NCBI RefSeq assembly: GCF_001650915.1
Contig: NZ_LXYO01000001.1
Span: forward strand, 310,001 to 374,000
DNA from: Marinobacter sp. EhC06
GTDB lineage: Bacteria > Pseudomonadota > Gammaproteobacteria > Pseudomonadales > Oleiphilaceae
Direction of reading: 5' to 3'
DNA: 64,000 nucleotides
Part shown: positions 8,507-16,954 of the stretch, piece by piece
Position numbering within the stretch: the first letter of the stretch is position 1
How the letters are laid out: every line of letters starts with the position of its first letter
The notes under the pieces: generated by a model
The model's input: only the letters and a program-made list of their open reading frames with translations
The model's database searches: none
What the model was told of the DNA's origin: nothing
Made by a program: the position numbers and the translations under genes

Positions 8507-9769
8507 TTACAGCCTGAGATCCGCTTCACCCAACGGCAAAACCCCCTTCAGATCAAACAGAACACCATTGTCTTTCAAATAAGCTCGCAGCTCTTTTGAA
8601 GATTTGGCGGCATATTCACGATGGGGCACCGCAAGAAACAGCGCATCATAATCTCCGGATTTCGGTGACTCCACCAGAGAAATACCATATTCATGATCGG
8701 CTTCGGTATTATCCGCCCAGCAGTCCGTTACATCCACGGAACAGCCGAAATCCTCCAACTCCCGAATAACATCAATCACCCGGGTGTTCCGCAAATCCGG
8801 GCAGTTTTCCTTAAAGGTAAGACCCATTACCAGCACTTTTGATGATGCCACCGTATGCCCGGCTTTAATCATTGCCTTAACCAGTTCGGCTGCTGCATAG
8901 GGGCCCATATTGTCGTTTACCCGCCGGCCGGACAGAATAATTTCAGGATGGTAACCAATAGCCTGGGCTTTGTGAGTGAGATAATACGGGTCAACACCAA
9001 TACAGTGGCCACCTACAAGACCGGGTTTAAATGGCAGGAAATTCCACTTTGTGCCCGCTGCAGCCAGCACTTCATGGGTATCAATTTTCAGACGCGAAAA
9101 AATCATCGAAAGCTCATTCATCAGCGCTATATTCAGATCACGCTGGGTGTTTTCGATAACCTTTGCCGCTTCTGCCACTTTGATGGAACTGGCTTTGTGA
9201 GTGCCTGCGGTAATAACACTGGCATAAAGCGCATCCACTTCATCGGCAATTTCCGGAGTGGAACCAGAAGTCACTTTCATGATGCTGGTTACCCGATGCT
9301 CTTTATCACCCGGATTTATTCGCTCAGGACTGTAACCGGCAAAGAAATCCTTGTTAAACGCAAGACCGGAGACTTTCTCCAGTACCGGCACGCAAACCTC
9401 TTCCGTGGCGCCGGGATATACCGTGGATTCGTAAATCACAATATCGCCCTGCTTCAAAACCTTGCCTACGGTTTCGCTGGCTTTTACCAGAGGGGTTAAA
9501 TCCGGAGTTTTGAATTCATCAATCGGGGTAGGCACCGTGACAATATAAATCTGGCAATCGCGAATGCCTTCAAGATTATCGGTAAAAGACAAACCCGACG
9601 CGGCAGCCAATTCTTCCCGGGACACCTCACGGGTGAAATCAACGCCATCTTTCAGCTCGGCAATCCGTTTTTTATTGATATCGAAACCGACAATTTCCCG
9701 CTTTTCACCAAAGGCCGCGGCGAGAGGCAGCCCCACATAACCCAGACCAATAACTGCAATTTTCTTCAT
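8507..9769 (-). CDS. UDP-N-acetylhexosamine 6-dehydrogenase (TviB/WbpA family), second copy
   Basis: 420 residues, full family length. It oxidises C6 of a UDP-HexNAc to the uronic acid with two NAD+. N-terminal Rossmann motif [10 protein letters not shown] (8-17), the central helix with [16 protein letters not shown], and the catalytic-Cys segment [20 protein letters not shown] are intact; the C-terminal UDP-binding domain is complete. It is strongly similar along its whole length to the wbpA product at 35195-36472, differing mainly in the C-terminal third. Its place after the pseudaminic acid genes suggests another acidic sugar, such as UDP-GalNAcA, or redundancy. Substrate cannot be told from sequence alone. 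Confidence 0.93.
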   Translation of the reverse strand: MKKIAVIGLGYVGLPLAAAFGEKREIVGFDINKKRIAELKDGVDFTREVSREELAAASGLSFTDNLEGIRDCQIYIVTVPTPIDEFKTPDLTPLVKASETVGKVLKQGDIVIYESTVYPGATEEVCVPVLEKVSGLAFNKDFFAGYSPERINPGDKEHRVTSIMKVTSGSTPEIADEVDALYASVITAGTHKASSIKVAEAAKVIENTQRDLNIALMNELSMIFSRLKIDTHEVLAAAGTKWNFLPFKPGLVGGHCIGVDPYYLTHKAQAIGYHPEIILSGRRVNDNMGPYAAAELVKAMIKAGHTVASSKVLVMGLTFKENCPDLRNTRVIDVIRELEDFGCSVDVTDCWADNTEADHEYGISLVESPKSGDYDALFLAVPHREYAAKSSKELRAYLKDNGVLFDLKGVLPLGEADLRL

Positions 9770-9812
9770 TTGAAATCCTTTCCCAGAAAGTATAGCCCGG
9801 CGATCATTCGCC

Positions 9813-11201
9813 CTACTCTGATGGAATAATTATGTCTGTACCAACCAGGGATTGAAAACACCTTTTCAACGCCAGTTTGGCGACCGAATCACCGTGGACA
9901 ATTCGAATCTCACGGGGAGGTACAGGTATACCTGCTACAAACGCCACAAGATCCGATTGCCCCGCATGGGCCGAATAGCCCCCGACCTGATGAATCCGTG
10001 CCCGGATATCGTAGCGTTCATCATCCAACTCAACCCAGCCACCGCGATGCCCATAAGTAAGAATATCCCTTCCTGGCGTTCCTGCGGCCTGGTAGCCCAC
10101 AAACAGCACATCGTTCCTTTTATCCCCCAGCATGGCCTTCAGGTAATTCACCACCCGGCCACCGGCGCACATACCGGAACCGGCCAGAACCACACAAGGG
10201 CGATGGGAGCGGGCCAGGTAATCCACCGCATTCAGGTGGTCTTCGTGGGAATTGATGACCGTGAGTTGCTCAAAAGAGAGCGGATGCCGGCCCTGGCGTA
10301 CCAGGTCTGTGGCCTCAGCATCCCAGTAGGGCTTCAGGTCTCGGTAGATTCGGGTGAATTCCGCAACAAGGGGCGAATCCACAACGATTTCCAGATTGCT
10401 CCATAGCTCTCCGCCAAACTCATGAATCAGGCCCTCAATCTCATAAAGCAACTCCTGCGTCCGCCCAATACTGAACGCCGGCACCAACACCGTGCCGCCA
10501 TCTTCCAAGGCGTGCTCGAGCACCGCCTTCAATCGATAGCGCCGCGTTTCCCGATCCTCATGGTCCTTATCCCCATAAGTACTCTCAATCACCAGCCGGT
10601 CCGCCCGCTCCGGGGATTGGGGCGCCGGCAGCAAGGGTGCATGGGGCGCCCCGAGGTCGCCACTGAACACAATCCGCTCTGCAACATCCCCCTCTACCAC
10701 ATCACACTCCACATAGGCCGAGCCCAGAATATGCCCGGCTCTCTGCAGCCGAACCGACAGCGAACAATCATCCTCAGCTAACAACGAATGCCACTGGCCA
10801 TAAGGCACAGGCACCAGGCGGGAACGGATCAGCCCCAGAACCCGCTCAATCAGCTGCCGGTCGCGGGTGAAGCCGATTTTCAGGGCATCCTCCAGAATCT
10901 CCGGCAGCATAATGGCTGAAGGCTCGGAACAAATAATGGGCCCGTCGAAACCCGCAGCCAGTAAATAGGGAATGCGCCCCACGTGGTCGATATGCACGTG
11001 GGTGACCACCAGGGCCCGGATATGTTCGATGGGAAAATCAATAGAGAGATCGGAAGCGGAAGCGCCGCGGCCCTCGTCCTGGCCCTGGAACAGGCCGCAG
11101 TCTATGAGGATGCCGCTCTTCTGGGCCCCTTGACCAAGGGTAAGTTCGTGGCAGGAGCCGGTTACGCCAGAGGTGGCGCCGTGGTGAGATATTGAAATCA
11201 T
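9813..11201 (-). CDS. Beta-CASP metallo-beta-lactamase fold RNA-processing-type hydrolase
   Basis: 462 residues. Metallo-beta-lactamase signature [14 protein letters not shown] (HxHxDH), further metal ligands in FSGDLGAPH and a late His in [11 protein letters not shown]. The inserted beta-CASP domain has [16 protein letters not shown] and the segment [17 protein letters not shown]. The family includes RNA endo/exonucleases of the CPSF-73 type. The RNA target is unknown. It lies between pseI and the dehydrogenase with short gaps (~70 and 43 nt), so it may share their transcript. A related protein is encoded at 44030-45391, at the other end of the sugar locus. Confidence 0.88.
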   Translation of the reverse strand: MISISHHGATSGVTGSCHELTLGQGAQKSGILIDCGLFQGQDEGRGASASDLSIDFPIEHIRALVVTHVHIDHVGRIPYLLAAGFDGPIICSEPSAIMLPEILEDALKIGFTRDRQLIERVLGLIRSRLVPVPYGQWHSLLAEDDCSLSVRLQRAGHILGSAYVECDVVEGDVAERIVFSGDLGAPHAPLLPAPQSPERADRLVIESTYGDKDHEDRETRRYRLKAVLEHALEDGGTVLVPAFSIGRTQELLYEIEGLIHEFGGELWSNLEIVVDSPLVAEFTRIYRDLKPYWDAEATDLVRQGRHPLSFEQLTVINSHEDHLNAVDYLARSHRPCVVLAGSGMCAGGRVVNYLKAMLGDKRNDVLFVGYQAAGTPGRDILTYGHRGGWVELDDERYDIRARIHQVGGYSAHAGQSDLVAFVAGIPVPPREIRIVHGDSVAKLALKRCFQSLVGTDIIIPSE

Positions 11202-11271
11202 ACTTGAACGTCCTTGTTAATAATTCTTAGCCCGGCCCAGTCCCCGGCCAGGTTTTCTATTCGTTTACCGG

Positions 11272-12324
11272 TTACCGAAAATCCGCTTCCCTGACCGGAG
11301 AGTTCCTGCTTATGTCATGCGTGGCTACCTTGCCAACAACGGCTTTCAGGTGCTTGGGCGCCAACCCGAAGCCCGGGCGAACACTCCGTACATCTTCGCC
11401 GGATATGACGTGCCCCGCCTTGATATCATTCACAAAGTACAGGGAACGGCGAAACAGCGCGTTACCCTGCTCGCTGGATTTTCGACCGTAATTCACCTCG
11501 CCAAGTGCCCTCCAGGCTGTCTTGCTATCCCGGCAAAGCGCTTTGAGATCGTCAGGCTCAAGGGAAAAACTGTCATCCGGACCACCGCCAGAACGGTCGA
11601 GCGTGAAGTGCTTTTCAATGATTGATGCACCCAGTACAACGCTGGCAATCGCCGTTGTATTGTCCAGGGTGTGATCCGAAAGCCCTGTTACCAAGCCGAA
11701 ACGCTGCTGCATGTCCACAATGGTTCGCAGGTTATAGTCTTCCGCTGGAGCCGGGTAGCCACTTACACAGTGAAGAATCGCCAGCTGTTTACAGCCAGCT
11801 CCTCGCGCCGCATCAATGGCCTCCCGGATTTCTTCCGCATCCGCCATTCCGGTGGAAATGATCATCGGTTTACCAGTCCGGGCCACATACTCAATCAATG
11901 GCAGATCCACCGCCTCAAATGATGCGATCTTATAGGCTGGAGCGCCGAGTTCCTCAAGCAGATCAACGGCGGTGGTATCGAACGGCGAACTGAAAATCGT
12001 GATGCCCCGCTCCCGGGCTCGCTCAAATAGAGGCTTATGCCACTCCCAGGGCATGTGGGCCTCTTCATATAACTCGTAGAGGGTACGACCGTCCCAGAGC
12101 CCGCCTTTGATCTTGAAATCATCAGCATCGGAGTCCAGGGTGATGGTATCGGGACGGTAAGTCTGCAATTTTACCGCGTCTGCCCCGGCTTCGGCCGCTT
12201 CATCAATGATCTTCAGAGCCGTTTCAAGCTTGCCGTTATGATTGGCGGACAGCTCCGCAATTATGTAAGGCGTCTGAGATGATGAAATTTCACGACCGTC
12301 AATGACAACTTTTGCTTCACTCAT
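11272..12324 (-). CDS. pseI: Pseudaminic acid synthase
   Basis: 350 residues from ATG 12324 (AAGGG upstream; a GTG at 12330 is in frame). It condenses 6-deoxy-AltdiNAc with phosphoenolpyruvate to give pseudaminic acid. NeuB-like TIM barrel: ELSANHNGKLETALKII, DAVKLQTYRPDT, FDTTAVDLLEELG, and the metal and substrate residues in SDHT and IEKHFTLDRSGGGPDDSFS. A C-terminal SAF (antifreeze-like) domain occupies the last ~60 residues. It is the last step before CMP activation and the last pse gene of the operon, 19 nt after pseH. Confidence 0.96.
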   Translation of the reverse strand: MSEAKVVIDGREISSSQTPYIIAELSANHNGKLETALKIIDEAAEAGADAVKLQTYRPDTITLDSDADDFKIKGGLWDGRTLYELYEEAHMPWEWHKPLFERARERGITIFSSPFDTTAVDLLEELGAPAYKIASFEAVDLPLIEYVARTGKPMIISTGMADAEEIREAIDAARGAGCKQLAILHCVSGYPAPAEDYNLRTIVDMQQRFGLVTGLSDHTLDNTTAIASVVLGASIIEKHFTLDRSGGGPDDSFSLEPDDLKALCRDSKTAWRALGEVNYGRKSSEQGNALFRRSLYFVNDIKAGHVISGEDVRSVRPGFGLAPKHLKAVVGKVATHDISRNSPVREADFR

Positions 12325-12342
12325 AATCACGCCCTTAAACCT

Positions 12343-12849
12343 TTATTTCGCGTTTTTCCACTCGGCAGCCAAAAGGCCAAAACAGATAACGTCGTGATAA
12401 CGCTCGCCATCGCAGTGTTGCTCTCTCAGGACACCTTCCCGGGTAAATCCAAGACGCTCATGGAAGCGGATTGATCGTTCGTTAAAACCGAGCGCCTGCC
12501 CGCAGAGTTTATGCAATTCCAGCTCTTCAAAGGCGTACCTCAAGGCAGCCTCACCAAGCGACCGCCCGGTTCCTGGCTCTGCATCCGGTGCCAGATAGAA
12601 GCCCCAGTCTGCAACCTGGGCACAGCGGGTCGAGGAGATATTAACGAAGCCGACAGGGGCCGAATCAACCTCGTAGATCAGCAGCCACACACCGGTGGCT
12701 TCACTGTTCCGGGCAAACCACTGCTCATGCTCTTCGGGGGAGATTTCATGGCTGGTGTACATAAACTGGCGCACATCGCGATGATTCCGCCAACTGAGAA
12801 CCCGCGCCAGGTCCCCGGAGCGCATAAGTCTCAGCCGCCCACTACTCAT
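12343..12849 (-). CDS. pseH: UDP-4-amino-4,6-dideoxy-N-acetyl-altrosamine N-acetyltransferase
   Basis: 168 residues. The start is ATG 12849, because GGGAGG lies just upstream; a longer frame exists but runs into pseG. GNAT fold: LRLMRSGDLARVLSWRNH at the N-terminus, acetyl-CoA binding loop in the region PGTGRSLGEAALRYAF, and the C-terminal NERSIRFHERLGFTREG. It acetylates the 4-amino group of the PseC product. The start codon overlaps the 3' end of pseG by 8 nt, so translation is coupled. Confidence 0.92.
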   Translation of the reverse strand: MSSGRLRLMRSGDLARVLSWRNHRDVRQFMYTSHEISPEEHEQWFARNSEATGVWLLIYEVDSAPVGFVNISSTRCAQVADWGFYLAPDAEPGTGRSLGEAALRYAFEELELHKLCGQALGFNERSIRFHERLGFTREGVLREQHCDGERYHDVICFGLLAAEWKNAK

Positions 12850-13957
12850 CCGAAACCTCCCGGAGGGCATCAGCCACACGCTGCACACCAAGGCCATCAC
12901 AGATTGCGGCAGCATTCTGACTCATCTCAAGCAACCTTCCGGGCGCGAATACTTCACGCATCGCCCTGGGCAATGTCTCTTCAATAGCGCCCGGCGACCC
13001 CAAACTGAGTGATGCGCCAGCCCGTTTCAGCGCCTCAGCGCCCGGCCGTTGGTTGTCTGCCATCACCACAAGCAAGCTGGGCAAACCAAGGCAGCAGCGT
13101 TCCCAGGCAGAGCCCCCAGCGGCACCAATGGCAAGATCTGCCTGGCTCATCAGCTCCGCCATGTTGCTGGCATTTACGACCACCCGTGTATCCAGACGCA
13201 TTGATTCCGCTTGCTCTATCACCTCGTCGATATGAGGACAGGCGGCCCCAAGAACGACGGTAACCCGGCAAGAGGCAACAAACTCGATGCTATCCAATAC
13301 CCTCAAAACATTGGCGGTAACATTAGCCGCATCCACGCCCCCCATACTAACAAGTATGTTCCCGGGCTCCCGGGTTTTCCTTTCTTCGAGAGACAGGGCA
13401 CGTGCCCGTGAGAACTCGGGCCTGAGCAAAGCGTAATCAGAGCCAATCAGCCGCTTGGCGTGGCCCGGTACCAGACCATCGTAATCATGCAGTTCACGCC
13501 CAAGATTCTGGTCCAAAAGCACATCACTCTGATGCTTTCGGTCTGCAAGGTCATCAATAGCCATCAGGCGCCGGCAACAACCAACAACCTTAGACTCCCA
13601 GCGATGATCGAGTGCGTAGTGGTCTACTACCAGCCAGTCCAACTCGATGCCTTTCAATGCCTGCAGAGTGTCAGAGGCATCGGCTTCCCAACTCACTCCC
13701 AGCCAGCCGGTGTGGGGTGGCTCACTTTCAGAATGGCGAGCGCTTTGCTCCGCCCCGCCCGATGAAAGCATCAATACCTGATACCCCCTGCTGCGCACCG
13801 CGCCCTCCAGATTTCCCGGCTTCTGCCGCATTACGAAAAAACATCGGGCACCGGCTTCTGCCAGAGCGTCTGCAAGAGTGAGGCAGCGCATCACATGGCC
13901 AGACCCTATAAGCGTGGATGCATCTACCCGAAAAGCAACCGCGAGCGATTCAGCCAT
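12842..13957 (-). CDS. pseG: UDP-2,4-diacetamido-2,4,6-trideoxy-beta-L-altropyranose hydrolase
   Basis: 371 residues. GT-B-fold nucleotidase that removes UDP to give 6-deoxy-AltdiNAc. The N-terminal motif GSGHVMRCLTLADAL includes the catalytic His. The C-terminal half has the UDP-binding loop GAAGGSAWERCCLGLPSL. It overlaps pseF by 8 nt upstream and pseH by 8 nt downstream. Length is at the upper end for the family. Confidence 0.94.
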   Translation of the reverse strand: MAESLAVAFRVDASTLIGSGHVMRCLTLADALAEAGARCFFVMRQKPGNLEGAVRSRGYQVLMLSSGGAEQSARHSESEPPHTGWLGVSWEADASDTLQALKGIELDWLVVDHYALDHRWESKVVGCCRRLMAIDDLADRKHQSDVLLDQNLGRELHDYDGLVPGHAKRLIGSDYALLRPEFSRARALSLEERKTREPGNILVSMGGVDAANVTANVLRVLDSIEFVASCRVTVVLGAACPHIDEVIEQAESMRLDTRVVVNASNMAELMSQADLAIGAAGGSAWERCCLGLPSLLVVMADNQRPGAEALKRAGASLSLGSPGAIEETLPRAMREVFAPGRLLEMSQNAAAICDGLGVQRVADALREVSDE

Positions 13958-14651
13958 TGCGCGCCCGGGCTCTCAGCGCTTCAAACATATACTCGGCCGA
14001 CTCCCAATCCTCATGGGTATCAACATCCTGAACACGGTAGCGGGGAATCGGGATTCCGATAGAGTCCCGCCCAAAGATCATCCGCTCCTCAAGCCAGGCT
14101 TCGGCGGTCCCCCAGTAAAACTGACCGGCATCATGCCAGGCTTCCTCCAGATCCTGGGATCGTGTTGCAAACTGCCCGGGATGCATCATCTCGACCCGGC
14201 CGCCATCGGCAAGGCGAAGTGCACGCTGAATAGGAAAAGCGTAGCTGGTCACAGAAAACGCGAAGCTGCAGCCCGCGGATTGAAGCCGCCTTTCGCCCTC
14301 TTGAATGTCCGCGGGCGTGATGAAAGGGGCCGTGGCATAGACACAGCATGCAAAATCAACAGCATGGCCGGCCTCCGCAAGCCACTCAACCGCATGTCGG
14401 ATAACCGGAAGTGTTCCCGTGTAATCATCCGAAAGATGTACCGGACGCATGAAAGGAACGGTCGCTCCAAACTTCCTGGCTACTTCGGCGATCCTCTCGT
14501 CATCGGTTGAAATGATCACATCGTCAAAACAGCCACTCGCGCGGGCCGCCTCAATGGACCAGGCGATCATCGGTTTGCCGCAGAAATCCCGGATATTCTT
14601 GCCCGGAATCCGCTTGCTGCCTCCGCGGGCGGGAATTACCGCAACCTTCAT
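13950..14651 (-). CDS. pseF: Pseudaminic acid cytidylyltransferase
   Basis: 233 residues. It makes CMP-pseudaminic acid from CTP. The signature PARGGSKRIPGKNIRDFCGK (7-26) contains the CTP-binding Arg/Lys residues, followed by KPMIAWSIEAA and DDVIISTDDERIAEVA. Overlaps pseC by 4 nt (ATGA) and pseG by 8 nt. No transferase using CMP-Pse is recognisable in the window, so the final acceptor (flagellin or glycan) must be inferred. Confidence 0.95.
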   Translation of the reverse strand: MKVAVIPARGGSKRIPGKNIRDFCGKPMIAWSIEAARASGCFDDVIISTDDERIAEVARKFGATVPFMRPVHLSDDYTGTLPVIRHAVEWLAEAGHAVDFACCVYATAPFITPADIQEGERRLQSAGCSFAFSVTSYAFPIQRALRLADGGRVEMMHPGQFATRSQDLEEAWHDAGQFYWGTAEAWLEERMIFGRDSIGIPIPRYRVQDVDTHEDWESAEYMFEALRARARNG

Positions 14652-15808
14652 ACCGAAAGGGCCTGCTTCAGCGCTGCAACCACCGCGTCCTGCTGTTCAA
14701 ACGTCAGGCCGTGGTACATGGGAATGCTGATCGCTTCGTTGTAATAGCGCATGGATTCCGGAAAATCATCGGGCGCGAACCCCATGGCCTCGTAGAAGGG
14801 CTGAGTATGGACGGGGATGTAATGCAGGTTTACACCGATTCCCTGCTCCCTGAGCGACTCGAATACCTCCCGGTGGCTGGCACGAATCTCTCCCAATTTC
14901 AGTCGGATCACGTAAAGGTGAAGGCCTGAATAGCTGTCCGGATGCTGCCATGGGCTCAGTACCGGCAAATCCGCCAACAGTTCATCGTATCGCCGGGCCA
15001 GTTCATGCCGACGCTTCACGAAGTCGTCCAGCCGTGCCATCTGGCTTACACCCAGGGCCGCCTGCAGCTCGGTCATACGGTAGTTAAAGCCCAGGTCCAC
15101 CTGCTGATAGTACCAGGGGCCGTCTGGCTCGTGGGTCATGCGGGCAGGGTCCCGGGTTATGCCATGGCTACGGAGCATCTCCATACGCTGCGCCAGTTCA
15201 GCGTCATTGGTCACTGCCATGCCGCCTTCCGCAGTTGTCACAATTTTTACCGGATGGAAGCTGAACACCGTTATATCGCTGAACCGGCCGCTGCCAATAA
15301 ACTCGCCCTGATACTTGCCACCAATGGCATGGGACGCATCCTCAACAATGCGAAAACCATAACGATCAGACAACGCCTTGATCCGTTCCATGTCGCAAGG
15401 CTGGCCACACAGGTGAACAGGCACAACCACCTTGGGCAGACGATCCTGCTCCCTGGCCTGTTCCAGCTTCCGCTCAAGCGCATCCGGGCAAAGATTGTAG
15501 GTGCGGGGGTCGATATCGACGAAATCCACCTTTGCGCCGCAATAAAGGCCACAATTTGCCGAGGCCACAAACGTGACCGGCGAAGTCCACAGCCAGTCCC
15601 CTTCTTCCAGGTCAAGAGCCGCGCAGGCAACGTGCAAGGCCGACGTTGCGCTGTTAACAGCCACGCCAAACTTCGCACCAACATGGCTGGCCACCGTGTT
15701 CTCAAACTCTGGAACTTTCGGGCCCTGGGTCAGGAAGTCCGATTTGAGAACTTCAACAACGGCATCAATGTCTTCTTGCGTGATTTCCTGGCGCCCGTAA
15801 GGAATCAT
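14648..15808 (-). CDS. pseC: UDP-4-amino-4,6-dideoxy-N-acetyl-beta-L-altrosamine transaminase
   Basis: 386 residues from ATG 15808; TTG 15811 is the alternative and has slightly better spacing to GGGAG. PLP-dependent DegT/DnrJ family enzyme. Motifs: TSALHVACAALDLEEGD (phosphate-binding region), VEDASHAIGGKY with the PLP-ring Asp, and SFHPVKIVTTAEGGM with the Schiff-base Lys. Acts on the PseB product. The start falls within a few nucleotides of the pseB stop, indicating coupling. Confidence 0.95.
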   Translation of the reverse strand: MIPYGRQEITQEDIDAVVEVLKSDFLTQGPKVPEFENTVASHVGAKFGVAVNSATSALHVACAALDLEEGDWLWTSPVTFVASANCGLYCGAKVDFVDIDPRTYNLCPDALERKLEQAREQDRLPKVVVPVHLCGQPCDMERIKALSDRYGFRIVEDASHAIGGKYQGEFIGSGRFSDITVFSFHPVKIVTTAEGGMAVTNDAELAQRMEMLRSHGITRDPARMTHEPDGPWYYQQVDLGFNYRMTELQAALGVSQMARLDDFVKRRHELARRYDELLADLPVLSPWQHPDSYSGLHLYVIRLKLGEIRASHREVFESLREQGIGVNLHYIPVHTQPFYEAMGFAPDDFPESMRYYNEAISIPMYHGLTFEQQDAVVAALKQALSV

Positions 15809-15811
15809 CAA

Positions 15812-16810
15812 TCAGATACTCCCGATTTTTTCCCGGTTGGCATCAATCCAGGCCTGCAGATCTTCTTGGGACATCCATTCTGTGTTGTTGTCACTTGAAT
15901 AAACAAATCCTTCAGGCACTTTCTTGCCGTCCTTGATGCGCGCAGCATCGGCGCTCCAGTCATGAATGGCTGGCAGAATCTTGAAGTGCTCCGGGTACTC
16001 ATAGGTGTAATAGGAATCCTCGGCACCAATCATCTGCTCATGCAGCTTCTCGCCGGGGCGGATGCCAACGATCTCGTGTTTGGCTTCCGGAGCGACCACC
16101 CGTGCAAGATCGGTCACCTTCATGGAAGGGATTTTCTTCACGTAGATTTCCCCACCTTCCATATCCTCAAAGGCGTGCCACACCAGCTCCACACCCTCTT
16201 CCAACGAAATCATAAAGCGGGTCATGCGCTCGTCGGTAATGGGCAACACGCCCTGGTCCTTAACCGACATGAAAAACGGAATAACCGACCCACGGGATCC
16301 CATTACATTGCCATAGCGCACGACCGCAAAGCGTGTCTCATGGCCACCCGCGTAGGAATTGCCAGAAACGAACAATTTGTCTGAGGCCAGCTTGGTAGCG
16401 CCATACAGATTGATCGGGCTGCTGGCTTTATCTGTTGAAAGAGCCACAACACGCTTCACGCCTTTATCGATACAGGCATCGATCAGGTTCATGGCGCCAT
16501 TGATATTGGTCTTGATGCACTCGAAGGGATTGTATTCCGCGGTTGGAACAATCTTGGTGGCTGCGGCATGCACCACGTAATCGACCCCATCCAGCGCCCG
16601 GTAAAGGCGATCTTTGTCGCGCACGTCGCCGATGAAAAAGCGAACGCGGTGATCGCCGGCAAACTTCTTGGCCATCTCCCACTGCTTCATTTCATCCCGG
16701 GAGAAAATGATCACTTTTCTGGGATTGAAACGCTCGAGGAGCATGGGGACGAAGGTATGGCCGAAGGAGCCTGTACCGCCGGTGATCAGTATGGAGCTGT
16801 TTTCAAACAT
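15812..16810 (-). CDS. pseB: UDP-N-acetylglucosamine 4,6-dehydratase (inverting)
   Basis: 332 residues. First step of pseudaminic acid synthesis, giving UDP-2-acetamido-2,6-dideoxy-beta-L-arabino-hexos-4-ulose by C5 inversion. SDR motif TGGTGSFGHTF (10-20), STDKASSPINLYGATK with the catalytic YxxxK, and VRYGNVMGSRGSVIPFF. The YxxxK distinguishes it from the MxxxK of the WbpM-type enzyme just upstream. It heads the pse operon; a strong terminator at 16881-16926 separates it from wbpM, so a promoter is expected in 16811-16880. Confidence 0.96.
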   Translation of the reverse strand: MFENSSILITGGTGSFGHTFVPMLLERFNPRKVIIFSRDEMKQWEMAKKFAGDHRVRFFIGDVRDKDRLYRALDGVDYVVHAAATKIVPTAEYNPFECIKTNINGAMNLIDACIDKGVKRVVALSTDKASSPINLYGATKLASDKLFVSGNSYAGGHETRFAVVRYGNVMGSRGSVIPFFMSVKDQGVLPITDERMTRFMISLEEGVELVWHAFEDMEGGEIYVKKIPSMKVTDLARVVAPEAKHEIVGIRPGEKLHEQMIGAEDSYYTYEYPEHFKILPAIHDWSADAARIKDGKKVPEGFVYSSDNNTEWMSQEDLQAWIDANREKIGSI

Positions 16811-16880
16811 CGGGTGTCAGGTGCCTCTGGTCTTTGTAGTTCGGCGCAAATGGTCAGCCAAAAGTATCCCTGCATGATAG

Positions 16881-16926
16881 AAGAAAAAAGGGGCAAGATC
16901 TTCCCGATCCGCCCCTTCTTTAAAAA
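16881..16926 (-). terminator. Terminator of the wbp/wzx/wzy operon after wbpM
   Basis: AAGAAAAAAGGGGC (16881-16894) pairs with GCCCCTTCTTT (16911-16921). Read on the minus strand this is a GGGGC/GCCCC stem followed by TTTTTTCTT, a classic intrinsic terminator, 29 nt after the wbpM stop. It marks the boundary between the long polysaccharide operon and the pse operon. Confidence 0.8.
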
Positions 16927-16954
16927 CCTCACCGGCCTTACCGAACAAATCGTT

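Noticed and set aside
14942..15898. 318-residue open frame antisense to pseC/pseB
   Set aside because: Both sense genes have all catalytic motifs; the antisense frame is a codon-bias artefact.
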